A stretch of 64,000 bases of DNA from Vibrionaceae bacterium (GTDB taxonomy: Bacteria; Pseudomonadota; Gammaproteobacteria; Enterobacterales; Vibrionaceae): positions 48,451 to 112,450 of the forward strand of contig JAAEZQ010000011.1 of assembly GCA_018222805.1 (NCBI GenBank). Reading direction: 5' to 3'. Positions 38,201 to 47,103 of the stretch are shown here, in pieces (position 1 is the stretch's first letter; each line of letters starts with the position of its first letter). The translations under genes and the position numbers were made by a program. The notes beneath the pieces are model-generated. The model was not told where the DNA came from. It made no database searches and worked only from the letters and a program-made list of their open reading frames with translations.

Positions 38201-38733
38201 TGACAGGCTGGCTTACTCAGTGTCACCAATCTGGTTTGATTCGCTACCGCAGCGGCAGAGTTCGAGCACAGGATTACCTTTCGGCATGGATAGATCATCT
38301 CGCTATGTCAGCATCGGGACACTCCAAGAAAACCCATCTTATTGGTTATGATCGTAAAGAGGGGGCGGTACATCTCATTTACCCAGAAATCGCCGATGCG
38401 CAGTACGCCAAGCAATTACTTACTGAGCTGGTACGGTTGTACTTCGAAGGTATGACTAAGCCGCTACCTTACTTTCCGAACACCGCGCTCGCATGCGTAG
38501 AAGCTGGCTTTAGCCGTGGACATTGGGCGGATGACGAAGAGAAATCTTTGAAGAAAATGGCAGATACATTCAATGATGGTTACATGAGCACAGGTGAAGG
38601 TAACAACGCTTATATTGCGCGTATTTGGCCTGCTTGGAATGATGATTTGGCTAAAGAAGTACGTTTGTTGTCGGCTTTGGTGTTACAAGGCGCGCGTTTA
38701 GCCGTACAAAATGCGGACGACATAAAAGCGTAA
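35230..38733 (+). CDS. recC: RecBCD enzyme subunit RecC
   Basis: RecC (1167 residues; E. coli 1122) is the Chi-recognition subunit of RecBCD. Its start is a TTG at 35230, giving MFTVYHSNQVDVLKSLLVE, which aligns with the E. coli start MLRVYHSN and has no better upstream alternative. VQSPGMSQWLKMELAKEFGVAANIDFPLPATFIWEMF and SAFNKEAMTWKLMHLLP are nearly unchanged from E. coli. The inactivated helicase and nuclease folds are expected from the family. The 308 bases before it (34922-35229) contain no gene; the recC promoter is probably within the last 100. recB follows after 292 bases, without the ptrA gene found between them in E. coli. Confidence 0.94.
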   Translation: MFTVYHSNQVDVLKSLLVELIRLSPLENPFEKEQILVQSPGMSQWLKMELAKEFGVAANIDFPLPATFIWEMFTKVLPDVPKRSAFNKEAMTWKLMHLLPGLLKQEAFSPLAQYLKDDSDSSKLYQLAEKVADIFDGYLVYRPEWIASWEAGQSVPELEDEHPWQPILWQALYDHTVSLGQSPYHRANLYEHFIDTIENFNGNFDHLPKRLFVFGISSLPPRYMDALKAIGEHIDVHLMFTNPCRYYWGEVRDRKYLARLAAKHRQHVVWQDDHSEMYGETEQLKGSLEDNVIDELHTDVVGNSLLASMGKLGRDNMYLLSQLESHEIEAFVDVERDSLLHQLQADILNLEEHQDDQQIENSHHKQIVSLGDKSLSLHACHSPMREVEVLHDQLLAMFDADPTLKPRDIIVMVADINAYSPAIQAVFGNAPGERFIPYSISDRTADQESPILAAFMQLVNLPNTRCLASELLELLETPAILKRFELSEDDFLQAKQWVEESGVRWGLDANTGREFELPETRQNTWQFGIQRMLLGYAMPDSAGLFATEQGSLSPYNEVQGMGAELAGKLAHFIQKISEYRSQLSHVQTIDGWRERLVSLLDDFFLVELEGEMALKSIRDTLSQLKEQLADAAFEEALSPAIISQYLQDKLSGTRVSQRFLAGQVNFCTLMPMRSIPFRAVCLLGMNDGVYPRSMPPEGFDLMTGRTKPGDRSRRDDDRYLFLEAMLSAQQTLYISYVGRSIQDNTERVPSVLVSELMEYCHQNYCLSGDEDLPVDESGDNLLKALVNAHAMVPFSPSAFQGMHSSYAKEWIPAALTQSSQSQGHVRRDFNRALDDYLLGATFPLELDLVELQRFWRLPVQYFFNRRLKVTFEPPLPVMEDDEPFVLGGLESYQMRDELLETLLETTLTQPEQKTDVLKHFMSQQRAQGKLPIGAFGDIEFETNRVQAEELVDKLAFLSGAPQDDLEIDLTFDSLFDSSFKVNEGEEKKVRLTGWLTQCHQSGLIRYRSGRVRAQDYLSAWIDHLAMSASGHSKKTHLIGYDRKEGAVHLIYPEIADAQYAKQLLTELVRLYFEGMTKPLPYFPNTALACVEAGFSRGHWADDEEKSLKKMADTFNDGYMSTGEGNNAYIARIWPAWNDDLAKEVRLLSALVLQGARLAVQNADDIKA

Positions 38734-39025
38734 TAAAGATAGTTGGATATATCAAAGAGAGAGTAGGGTGGCCGCCAGAAAATCATTATTTTTGTAGGGC
38801 GTTCGCTGTACGGCCACAAGGTCAGAGGGACCATGATTCTTTTGAGTGTTGCCGCCTAAAAGGCTCGGCTTATCTCGTGAGGCGCATACTAACGGTACAC
38901 TGGCTGGATAACCGTGAGAAAGATCCCACAAAGTTCTAAATTATCCAACATGTTAAATATATAAATAGAATTTTTTACGATAGATCACACTTCTATCAGT
39001 TGATAATCCGGAGAGATTCAGCGTT
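38734..39025. other. Unassigned interval between recC and recB
   Basis: These 292 bases contain no supported open frame. GTGGCCG (38768-38774) can pair with CGGCCAC (38811-38817) across 36 bases. The last 20 bases provide GGAGAG (39009-39014) as recB ribosome site. A recB promoter or a structured leader is possible; nothing stronger is seen. Confidence 0.4.
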
Positions 39026-42000
39026 ATGGATCAAATGTCAGGTGCAGAGCTATCTAACCATAAGCTAGAAGCCTGTGCGCAATCGCGACCAACGTCACTA
39101 GAACCGATGACGTTTCCCTTGCATGGTGCGAGGCTAATCGAGGCATCAGCAGGTACGGGCAAAACCTTTACTATTGCGGGTTTATACCTGCGTCTTCTGC
39201 TTGGCCACGGTAATGCTGAGACAAAGCATCGCGTCCCGCTTACCGTCGATCAGATTCTGGTCGTAACCTTTACTGAAGCGGCCACCGCGGAATTGCGAGA
39301 CCGTATCAGGGCGAGAATTCATGATGCGCGTATCGCTTTTGCTCGCGGACAGAGCTCTGATCCAGTCATCCAGCCTTTGCTTAGTGAGTTCGATGATCAC
39401 AAGCAAGCCGCTGAAATACTTCTGCAGGCAGAGCGTCAAATGGATGAGGCTGCGGTCTACACCATTCACGGCTTCTGTCAACGTATGCTGACGCAAAATG
39501 CTTTTGAATCTGGCAGCCGATTTAATAACGAGTTCGTGACGGATGAAAGTCACCTTAAAGCTCAGGTGGTTGCTGACTACTGGCGTCGAAACTTCTACCC
39601 ATTGCCGTTTACTTTAGCTGGAGAAGTTCGTCAGTTGTGGGGTTCACCTGCTGCATTATTGTCTGACATCAGTAAATATCTAACAGGTGCGCCGTTAAGT
39701 TTGTCGGTACCCGCAATGCAAGGTGACCTGGCTGATTTGCATTCTGAGAACCTGAAAAAAATCGATGAGCTGAAAACGCTGTGGCGAGAAAATCAGGATG
39801 ATTTCTTAGCGCTGATTTCGGATTCCGACATTAACAAACGCAGCTACACCAAAAAATCTCTGCCGACCTGGCTAGAGGTCGTGAACGCTTGGGCAGCAAC
39901 GGAAACCACAGGTTACGATTATCCTGACAAACTGGAGAAGTTTGCTCAAAATATTCTGTTGGAAAAAACACCCAAAGGCAATGCACCGCAGCACGCTGTT
40001 TTTGCAGCTATTGAAGCTTTTCTTGAGAACCCAATCAGCTTAAAAGCCCCATTACTTGCCCATGCGATAGAGCATTGCCGGGTGATGCTAGCCAACGCGA
40101 AAAATCAGAAGCAGTGGCTTTCGTTCGATGACCTACTGACTCAACTTTCCGCCTCTATCGATACCGATGAAAGTGAACTTCTTGCCGAGCGAATTCGTAC
40201 CTTGTATCCCGTCGCGATGATTGACGAATTCCAAGATACTGACCCTTTGCAGTACAGTATTTTCAGTCGTATTTATTTGGATAACCCAGAATGCGGTCTG
40301 TTTATGATCGGGGACCCGAAACAGGCGATCTATGGTTTCCGTGGTGCAGACATTTTCACTTATATCAAAGCGCGAAACCAAGTAAGTGCCCACTATACGC
40401 TAGGGACTAACTGGCGTTCTAGCGCCGATATGGTTCAGGCGGTGAATCAAGTGTTCGCCTTACCAGACAGTCCGTTTATCTATGACTCGGACATTCCGTT
40501 CTTACCAGTAAACTACAGCCCAAATGCCGAAAAACGCATTTGGACCATGGGTGGTAAAAAGCAACCAGCACTGACCTACTGGCTGCAAAACGCTGACGAT
40601 AAACCGTTACCAAAAGGCGAATATTTGACTCGAATGGCGGAGGCAACAGCGAGCCAAATCCAAACGATTTTGACTCAGGCTCAGCAGGGGCAAGCGTGTC
40701 TGGTGAATGGAGAAAAGCACAAAGCCGTTCAAGCCGGTGACATTGCGGTACTGGTTCGTACTGGTAACGAAGGTCGAATGATTAAACAAGCGTTGGCAGA
40801 TCAAGGTATTGCCAGTGTGTATTTGTCTAACCGAGACAGCGTGTTTACTAGCTCGGTAGCTCAAGATCTGCAGCGACTTCTGCAAGCGGTGCTGACTTCA
40901 GAAAATGACCGAGCGTTAAGAGCGAGCCTAGCATCAGAACTGTTTGCGCTGGATGCCGCTAGTCTGGATGCACTCAATAACGATGAAATTGTATGGGAAA
41001 ACGCGGTTAATGAGTTCAAAGAGTATCGTAAACTCTGGGTTCAGCGTGGTGTACTACCTATGCTTCGTGCGGTGATCAGCAAACGTCATATTGCCGAACG
41101 ATTGTTAGAAGAAGGTGCAAGCTCACAAGGAGAAAATGGTGAGCGAGTACTTACCGATTTAATGCACATTGGTGAGCTACTTCAGCAAGCCAGTAATGAA
41201 CTGGACAGCGACCATGGTCTGCTGCGCTGGCTGGCTCAGTCTATCAGTGATGCGGAAAATGGTTTGGGTGGCAGTGATGATCAAATCCAACGTTTGGAAT
41301 CTGAACGTAACTTGGTACAGATCGTGACTATTCACAAATCTAAAGGACTGGAGTACGACCTGGTTTTCCTACCATTTGTATTCAGCTACCGAGAAGCCAG
41401 TGAAGCTAAGTATTACGATGCGGCCAATGATCGTACCGTACTGGATATTACGGGCAACGATGCATCAATGCAGCAAGCAGACAAAGAGCGCCTCGCTGAA
41501 GACTTACGCTTGATTTACGTTGCGTTAACGCGCGCCGTGTATGCCTGCTTTATCGGTGCTTCACCGTTGCGAAACGGACGTTCAACCAAAGAACCAACCG
41601 GTGTTCACCGCAGCGCGATCGGCTATTTGGTACAAAATGGTCAAGAGGGTGGAATCAACGATTTGCACCAAGGTTTAACAAAGCAACAAGACAATCTCGA
41701 GTGCGTCGTTGTGGCTGAACCGCCGCAACAACTGGATGACATGTACGTGGCACCACAAGAAGAAGTGCATGACCTGACGGCTAAAGAGTTACAAAACCCA
41801 ATCGACAGAAACTGGCGCATCACCAGTTATTCTGGCTTGGTAAAGCAAGATTCTCATCATGCCCAGCACGACGCCACGATTGAGATAACTGGTTTTGATA
41901 TCGACTCTTCTGATGAGCATGACGATGCGGATTTGGTTGAACCAGATCGCTCTATTTTTACTTTTCCGCGTGGCGCTCGTCCGGGTACCTTCCTGCACAG

Positions 42001-42709
42001 CTTGTTTGAGGAAATTGAGTTTACTCAGCCAGCAACGACCGAAGAGAATACGCACATCATCCTTGAGTTGATGGAAAGTGAGCAGTTGGATGAAGAGTGG
42101 CTGCCAATTCTGCAGCAATTGATTGATACTGTGCTTGCCACACCTCTAGATGGTAAGTCTTTGGTGCTTAATCAAAAAGCACCATCACAGCGTCTAGTGG
42201 AGATGGAGTTTTTGCTGCCGATTGAAGTCTTGTCAGCACCAGCCCTGAACCGTGTGATTCAGCGCCACGATCCATTATCTGCAAAAGCGGGGGATTTAGG
42301 CTTTCAAACCGTGCAAGGCATGCTAAAAGGCTTTATCGACTTGGTGTTTGAACATCAGGGCAAGTACTACGTACTGGACTGGAAATCGAATCATCTTGGC
42401 GACGATGTGACTAATTACCACGGTGAAGCACTGAAATCTGCCATGGCGGATCACCGCTACGATTTACAATATCAGATTTACGCTTTAGCGCTGCATCGTT
42501 TCTTACGCAGCCGACTGGCCAATTACCAATATGAACAACACTTTGGCGGGGTGTATTACTTGTTCTTACGTGGTATGGACGGGCAAAGCGATCACGGTAT
42601 TTTTTCCGCCAAACCAACTCTAGAGTTTTTACAGGAGATGGATCGTTTGATTGATGGTCAAACGTTGGAAACACGATCCACTCAAGCTGGGCAGATGGAG
42701 CTACTTTAA
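39026..42709 (+). CDS. recB: RecBCD enzyme subunit RecB
   Basis: RecB is the 3'-5' SF1 helicase and the sole nuclease of RecBCD, and it loads RecA after Chi. The 1227-residue protein has Walker A EASAGTGKT (Lys46), the VVTFTEAATAELRDRI motif Ia, MIDEFQDTDP (Walker B), GDPKQAIYGFRGAD, IVTIHKSKGLEYDLVFLPF and DLRLIYVALTRA (motifs V/VI). The C-terminal nuclease has LDWKSNHLG with Asp1118 and Lys1120, the counterparts of E. coli Asp1080 and Lys1082. Its stop overlaps the recD start by one base (TAATG). Confidence 0.96.
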   Translation: MDQMSGAELSNHKLEACAQSRPTSLEPMTFPLHGARLIEASAGTGKTFTIAGLYLRLLLGHGNAETKHRVPLTVDQILVVTFTEAATAELRDRIRARIHDARIAFARGQSSDPVIQPLLSEFDDHKQAAEILLQAERQMDEAAVYTIHGFCQRMLTQNAFESGSRFNNEFVTDESHLKAQVVADYWRRNFYPLPFTLAGEVRQLWGSPAALLSDISKYLTGAPLSLSVPAMQGDLADLHSENLKKIDELKTLWRENQDDFLALISDSDINKRSYTKKSLPTWLEVVNAWAATETTGYDYPDKLEKFAQNILLEKTPKGNAPQHAVFAAIEAFLENPISLKAPLLAHAIEHCRVMLANAKNQKQWLSFDDLLTQLSASIDTDESELLAERIRTLYPVAMIDEFQDTDPLQYSIFSRIYLDNPECGLFMIGDPKQAIYGFRGADIFTYIKARNQVSAHYTLGTNWRSSADMVQAVNQVFALPDSPFIYDSDIPFLPVNYSPNAEKRIWTMGGKKQPALTYWLQNADDKPLPKGEYLTRMAEATASQIQTILTQAQQGQACLVNGEKHKAVQAGDIAVLVRTGNEGRMIKQALADQGIASVYLSNRDSVFTSSVAQDLQRLLQAVLTSENDRALRASLASELFALDAASLDALNNDEIVWENAVNEFKEYRKLWVQRGVLPMLRAVISKRHIAERLLEEGASSQGENGERVLTDLMHIGELLQQASNELDSDHGLLRWLAQSISDAENGLGGSDDQIQRLESERNLVQIVTIHKSKGLEYDLVFLPFVFSYREASEAKYYDAANDRTVLDITGNDASMQQADKERLAEDLRLIYVALTRAVYACFIGASPLRNGRSTKEPTGVHRSAIGYLVQNGQEGGINDLHQGLTKQQDNLECVVVAEPPQQLDDMYVAPQEEVHDLTAKELQNPIDRNWRITSYSGLVKQDSHHAQHDATIEITGFDIDSSDEHDDADLVEPDRSIFTFPRGARPGTFLHSLFEEIEFTQPATTEENTHIILELMESEQLDEEWLPILQQLIDTVLATPLDGKSLVLNQKAPSQRLVEMEFLLPIEVLSAPALNRVIQRHDPLSAKAGDLGFQTVQGMLKGFIDLVFEHQGKYYVLDWKSNHLGDDVTNYHGEALKSAMADHRYDLQYQIYALALHRFLRSRLANYQYEQHFGGVYYLFLRGMDGQSDHGIFSAKPTLEFLQEMDRLIDGQTLETRSTQAGQMELL

Positions 42710-44868
42710 TGACGACTAATCACAACCTTCAATCTGACCATGAAAGCCTGATGACTACACTTGAACGTTTGGCACTCAAAGGTGCTATTCGTCAGCTCGA
42801 CTACCAATTCGCACGTTTTCTTTATTCTCAGACTAATGATGCGCAAGGCGAGAAGCCAACCGACGTTCAGGCATTGGCGTTTATCGCTGGTGTCGTCAGT
42901 AGTGAGCTCGGTAAGGGTCATATCTGTTTGCCTCTGTTTGATGTGCAAGGTCAGCCTACTGATTTTGCTAGTAAGTTAGGATTGTTCGGTGAGGCAGCAT
43001 TAACGCTCAACACCCAATTGCAAGGTATTGACTGGATCCAATTATTGCAAAGCTCAGCGCTAGTCGGAACTCTGGGAGAAGCTTTGCCGCTAATGTTCGA
43101 TGGTGAACGTCTGTATTTGCACCGTTATTGGCACTATGAAGTGACACTGGCGGAGAAGCTCAATCAGTTGGGTGCTGCGGTTAGCTTACTGCCCCAAGAG
43201 TTTGCGCGATTATCTGAGCTGCTTAACCATTTGTTTGCGCGGCAATATCATTTTCTTTTTAATGCGTTAGTGAAAGCCAATGAAGCGGGGAGTAACAACC
43301 AAGTTCTGCGCCAGCAATTGGTGTGTGATCATCTTGATATTGTCGCAAGCGATGTGTTGGACTGGCCAGCGATTGATGCGACTTTAAACCAAGCCAATAA
43401 AGTTCAGGACTTACAATTTCTGGATGAACTAATTCCTCTATCTGCTTGTGTAAACTGGCAAAAAGTTGCGGCGGCGGTAGCGTTAACCCGTCGCTTTGCA
43501 GTGATTTCTGGCGGACCGGGAACCGGTAAAACGACCACGGTAACCAAATTGCTTGCCGCTTTGATTGAGCAGGCTGCGCAAGAGAAAAACTTGACCATAA
43601 AGCTGGTGGCTCCAACTGGTAAAGCCGCAGCGCGGTTAACGGAGTCGATTGGTAAAGCAGTGCAAGAACTACCGGTTTCTCCGGAGTTAAAAGCCAAAAT
43701 TCCGACTGAATCGAGCACATTGCATCGCTTGTTGGGCGCGATTCCAAACAGTGCGGAGTTTCGTCATAACAAGCAGAATCCACTGCATCTGGATATCTTA
43801 GTCATAGACGAAGCCTCAATGGTCGATTTACCCATGATGTACAAAGTGGTCGATGCATTACCGAAACATGCTCGGCTGATTCTGCTTGGGGATAAAGATC
43901 AGCTCGCCTCGGTAGAAGCAGGGGCTGTGTTGGGCGATATTTGTTCGTTCTCCGCTTTGGGTTATGGCAAAGAGCAGGCTTCGGCCATCGCAAAGCTGAC
44001 CGGTTTTGACACCTTGGCCCACAGCAGCAACAGTGCATCCAGCATTGCTGATAGTCTGTGTATGCTGCAAAAGAGTTATCGATTTGATGCGCGTTCGGGG
44101 ATTGGTCAGCTAGCCAAAGCGGTTAATTTAGGGTCTGCCGCAAAGGTAGACAATGTCTGGGCCCGTGACTATTCAGATATTGAACACTTTCCTCTGAGTA
44201 GTGAAAACTACAATCAGATGATGCAGACGTTAGTACAAGAATACGGTCGCTATCTGAAGCGCATAAGCCAAACCGAGATCGATCCAAATACCGGAGAGTC
44301 TGAATCGTTAACCCGGAAAGCAAAAGCAGTATTAGATACGTTTAACCAATGCCGCCTTCTGTGTGCGATTCGTGAAGGTGACTTCGGTGTGGCAGGGTTA
44401 AACCAGCGTATAGAGAAAGCACTTGCAGCGCGTAAGCTAATTAAGGTGCAGGATGAGATTTGGTATCACGGCAGGCCAGTGATGGTCACGCGCAATGATC
44501 ACAGTTTGGGTTTGTATAACGGTGATATTGGTATTTGCATGCGTGATGACAGCGAAGAAGAACCACGCTTAAAAGTGTTTTTCGAGCTACCAGATGGCAG
44601 TGTGAAATCGGTATTGCCAAGCAGAGTACCTGAGCACGAAACTGCCTACGCCATGACGATACATAAATCGCAAGGCAGTGAATTTGAGTACACCCTGATG
44701 ATTCTACCGCCAGACTTTAGCCCAATTTTAACCCGCGAATTGATTTACACAGGAATAACCCGTGCCAAGAAACGGTTAGCGCTTTACGCGGAGCTGAACG
44801 TGCTTAAACGAGGAATAAAGGTGAAAACCACTCGTGCCAGTGGATTAGTGCAGCGACTAGCCAACTAA
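42709..44868 (+). CDS. recD: RecBCD enzyme subunit RecD
   Basis: RecD is the 5'-3' SF1B helicase of RecBCD. The 719-residue protein (E. coli 608) has Walker A GPGTGKT at about 269-275 (Lys274), VAPTGKAAARL, SSTLHRLLG, LVIDEASMVDLPMM (Walker B), LLGDKDQLASVEAGAVLGD, and C-terminal YAMTIHKSQGSEFEY and LIYTGITRAKKRL motifs. Starting at the recB stop codon suggests coupled translation. A 15-base-stem terminator follows immediately. Confidence 0.95.
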   Translation: MTTNHNLQSDHESLMTTLERLALKGAIRQLDYQFARFLYSQTNDAQGEKPTDVQALAFIAGVVSSELGKGHICLPLFDVQGQPTDFASKLGLFGEAALTLNTQLQGIDWIQLLQSSALVGTLGEALPLMFDGERLYLHRYWHYEVTLAEKLNQLGAAVSLLPQEFARLSELLNHLFARQYHFLFNALVKANEAGSNNQVLRQQLVCDHLDIVASDVLDWPAIDATLNQANKVQDLQFLDELIPLSACVNWQKVAAAVALTRRFAVISGGPGTGKTTTVTKLLAALIEQAAQEKNLTIKLVAPTGKAAARLTESIGKAVQELPVSPELKAKIPTESSTLHRLLGAIPNSAEFRHNKQNPLHLDILVIDEASMVDLPMMYKVVDALPKHARLILLGDKDQLASVEAGAVLGDICSFSALGYGKEQASAIAKLTGFDTLAHSSNSASSIADSLCMLQKSYRFDARSGIGQLAKAVNLGSAAKVDNVWARDYSDIEHFPLSSENYNQMMQTLVQEYGRYLKRISQTEIDPNTGESESLTRKAKAVLDTFNQCRLLCAIREGDFGVAGLNQRIEKALAARKLIKVQDEIWYHGRPVMVTRNDHSLGLYNGDIGICMRDDSEEEPRLKVFFELPDGSVKSVLPSRVPEHETAYAMTIHKSQGSEFEYTLMILPPDFSPILTRELIYTGITRAKKRLALYAELNVLKRGIKVKTTRASGLVQRLAN

Positions 44869-44870
44869 AA

Positions 44871-44904
44871 ACTAAAAGACCGAGTATGCACTCGGTCTTT
44901 TAGT
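44871..44904. terminator. Bidirectional terminator between recD and argA
   Basis: ACTAAAAGACCGAGT and its perfect complement flank an ATGC loop, giving a 15-base stem that includes T-runs on both sides. It begins 3 bases after the recD stop and ends 3 bases before the argA stop. Confidence 0.88.
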
Positions 44905-44906
44905 GT

Positions 44907-46253
44907 TTATAAATCCAGAGCTAAGATTTTGGATTTTCTCTGGAAGTTATAAAGTCCTTGTTTTGCGCCTGGTAAATAATCGACACTCACTTCGTAGAAA
45001 CCTTGTTCTCTGAACCAATGCAGGCTGTGTGTGGTCAGCACGAAAATCTGATTGATGTTTTCTGATTTTGAACGATGTTTCATATAGTTCAGTAATAGCA
45101 AACCACGGTTGCCGTCGCGGTAATCAGGATGAATCGCCACACAGGCCATTTCCGCTTTGCGCTCTTCGGCGTATGGATATAAGGCGGCGCAGCCAATGAT
45201 CAACCCATCTTTTTCGATAATGGTGAATTTGCCAATCTCTTGTTCCAATTGCTCACGAGAGCGTCTTACTAATACGCCTTGTTCTTCCAGTGGACGGATT
45301 AAGTCTAAAATCCCGCCAATATCGTCGATATTGGCTTGGCGGACTTGCTCAGCGCTCGCCATCACCACTTGAGTACCAATACCATCGAATGAGAAGAGTT
45401 CCTGAATTAATGCGCCGTCGACTTTATAACTGATCAAATGGCTACGAGGTACGCCAGCACGACAAGCTGCAATCGAGCCTTTCAAGAAACGCAGAGTACC
45501 AGTGTTGTAGTCAGAATCTGGTGAGCTGTTTTCCGTTAAGGTTTTGATGACATGCTCGGCCTCGATAGGAAGTAGTTCAGCGACAGCATTGCCATTGTCA
45601 TCAATAACACCTTGCTCAGAACAGAAGCCGATCAGTTTGTCCGCACCTAATTTAATCGCAAGCTGCGTGGCGACTTCTTCAGAGAGTAAATTGAAACACT
45701 CACCCGTGACGGAGCTAGCAATTGGGCCAAGCAGAACAATGGAACCTTGGTCCAGAGTGCGATTAATCGCGTCGGTGTCAATGCGGCGAATACGCCCACT
45801 GTGGCAGTAGTCGACACCATCATCGACGCCGAGAGGTTGGGCGATAATATAGTTACCAGATACAACACTTAGCTCTGTACCCGCCATAGGTGTATTGTTC
45901 AGGCTCATGGAAAGGCGTGCAGTAATCGCCAGCTGAAGTTGCCCTGCGGCTTGCATAACTACTGATAAGGCTTCTTCATCAGTAATTCGGATGTCTTTGT
46001 GGTATGGCGTAGTAAGGTTTTGTTTTACCAATAATTGGTTTATTTGCGGACGTGCGCCATATACCACGACCACTTTGATGCCAAGGCTATGCATTAAAGC
46101 AATGTCATTGATAATGTTGCCAAAGTTGTTGTGGGCGACCGCTTCTCCACCGAGCATGATCACCATGGTTTTGCCACGGTGTGCATTAACATAGGGGGTT
46201 GATTGGCGGAATCCTTTAACGAGAGCGGTACTACGAATTTTCACTACAGCCAT
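44907..46253 (-). CDS. argA: N-acetylglutamate synthase
   Basis: ArgA makes N-acetylglutamate from glutamate and acetyl-CoA, the first step of arginine synthesis, and is normally feedback inhibited by arginine. It has an amino-acid-kinase-like N-terminal domain ([65 protein letters not shown]) and a C-terminal GNAT domain ([20 protein letters not shown]). Two starts compete: ATG at 46253, with AAGGA only one base away, and GTG at 46244, with AAGGA 9 bases away and a start ([15 protein letters not shown]) that matches E. coli ArgA; the GTG may be the true one. Length is 448 or 445 residues. Confidence 0.93.
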   Translation of the reverse strand: MAVVKIRSTALVKGFRQSTPYVNAHRGKTMVIMLGGEAVAHNNFGNIINDIALMHSLGIKVVVVYGARPQINQLLVKQNLTTPYHKDIRITDEEALSVVMQAAGQLQLAITARLSMSLNNTPMAGTELSVVSGNYIIAQPLGVDDGVDYCHSGRIRRIDTDAINRTLDQGSIVLLGPIASSVTGECFNLLSEEVATQLAIKLGADKLIGFCSEQGVIDDNGNAVAELLPIEAEHVIKTLTENSSPDSDYNTGTLRFLKGSIAACRAGVPRSHLISYKVDGALIQELFSFDGIGTQVVMASAEQVRQANIDDIGGILDLIRPLEEQGVLVRRSREQLEQEIGKFTIIEKDGLIIGCAALYPYAEERKAEMACVAIHPDYRDGNRGLLLLNYMKHRSKSENINQIFVLTTHSLHWFREQGFYEVSVDYLPGAKQGLYNFQRKSKILALDL

Positions 46254-46278
46254 TCCTTGTGTTTATTTATGCTCAAAT

Positions 46279-46296
46279 AATGTCTTTTTATTCATG
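46279..46296. promoter_or_regulatory. ArgR box candidate upstream of argA
   Basis: TGTCTTTTTATTCA at 46281-46294 fits the ARG-box core (TGAAT-WWWW-ATTCA) at 12 of 14 positions with a perfect right half. It lies about 26 bases before the argA start. A paired second box is not clear. Confidence 0.35.
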
Positions 46297-46409
46297 CAAT
46301 GGCAAGGTGAATTTTTTGGAATAAAGGACAAATATATAGAGAGTGGTCCTTTGGGGAACAATAGGATGAAGGATAGAATGCCCCGACCTTTCTGCTATCA
46401 GTGGTTACC

Positions 46410-46865
46410 ATGTCTTCAACCCTAAACCGGAATCCAACGATCACTACTCAGCGCCAATCAGACTCAGCACAAAAATCCCAACTTCGTAAAGGAGTAGAGC
46501 GTTTTCTTATGCTTACCGTAGTGGTTGGTACAATCATTGTTTGCATGTTGTACAGTGATTTTATTTCTCGTTATATCAATCCACCTGTTGAAAAATCAAT
46601 TGTTTATGGAAAATGGGTAGAGCAGGAGGTCGCACCGTACGCTCGTGAGGTTTTTGAGTTAAGCGAAAGGGGCGTCACGGTTAATGGTTCTACAGTTGCG
46701 ACCGATTTTGAATTCGATGGGGATGCTTTGTCTTATAAGTTTGGTTCGAGTGTTCGCCGCTTTGAGTTTATTGGACAGCAGCATACAGAAATGAAGTTAG
46801 ATGCTAACGTGTATTATCGACCTATTTTCCGTTTACAAGGGAACCCGGGCATCGACCTGCACTAA
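46410..46865 (+). CDS. DUF2850 domain protein, single membrane helix
   Basis: The 151-residue protein has a polar N-terminus rich in Thr, Gln and Ser, one membrane helix (about residues 33-51, FLMLTVVVGTIIVCMLYS), and a periplasmic part with YGKWVEQEVAPYAREVFELSERGVTVNG and RRFEFIGQQHTEMKL. It resembles the DUF2850 family, which I know mainly from vibrios and whose function is unknown. The ATG at 46410 is chosen; a GTG at 46401 is in frame. It stands alone, divergent from argA. Confidence 0.7.
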   Translation: MSSTLNRNPTITTQRQSDSAQKSQLRKGVERFLMLTVVVGTIIVCMLYSDFISRYINPPVEKSIVYGKWVEQEVAPYAREVFELSERGVTVNGSTVATDFEFDGDALSYKFGSSVRRFEFIGQQHTEMKLDANVYYRPIFRLQGNPGIDLH

Positions 46866-47103
46866 ATGCTATTTCCTTCCCATTGCAATATAGTGACCGC
46901 TGGGGTGACGTATTTTCAAACTTTGTCTGGACACTTCTGTATTTACTCTCCTGCTATCATATTGTTAATTAGAAACTAATTGGATGAAATTGCGGCAGGT
47001 AAAATCATTGACCTAGTTTTGAAACACTTTGACGCGGCTTTTCAATTGCGTTGCCTGTCTTTGTTTGCCATCCTTTTGCTATCTTTTATTACGGAATAAT
47101 CAC

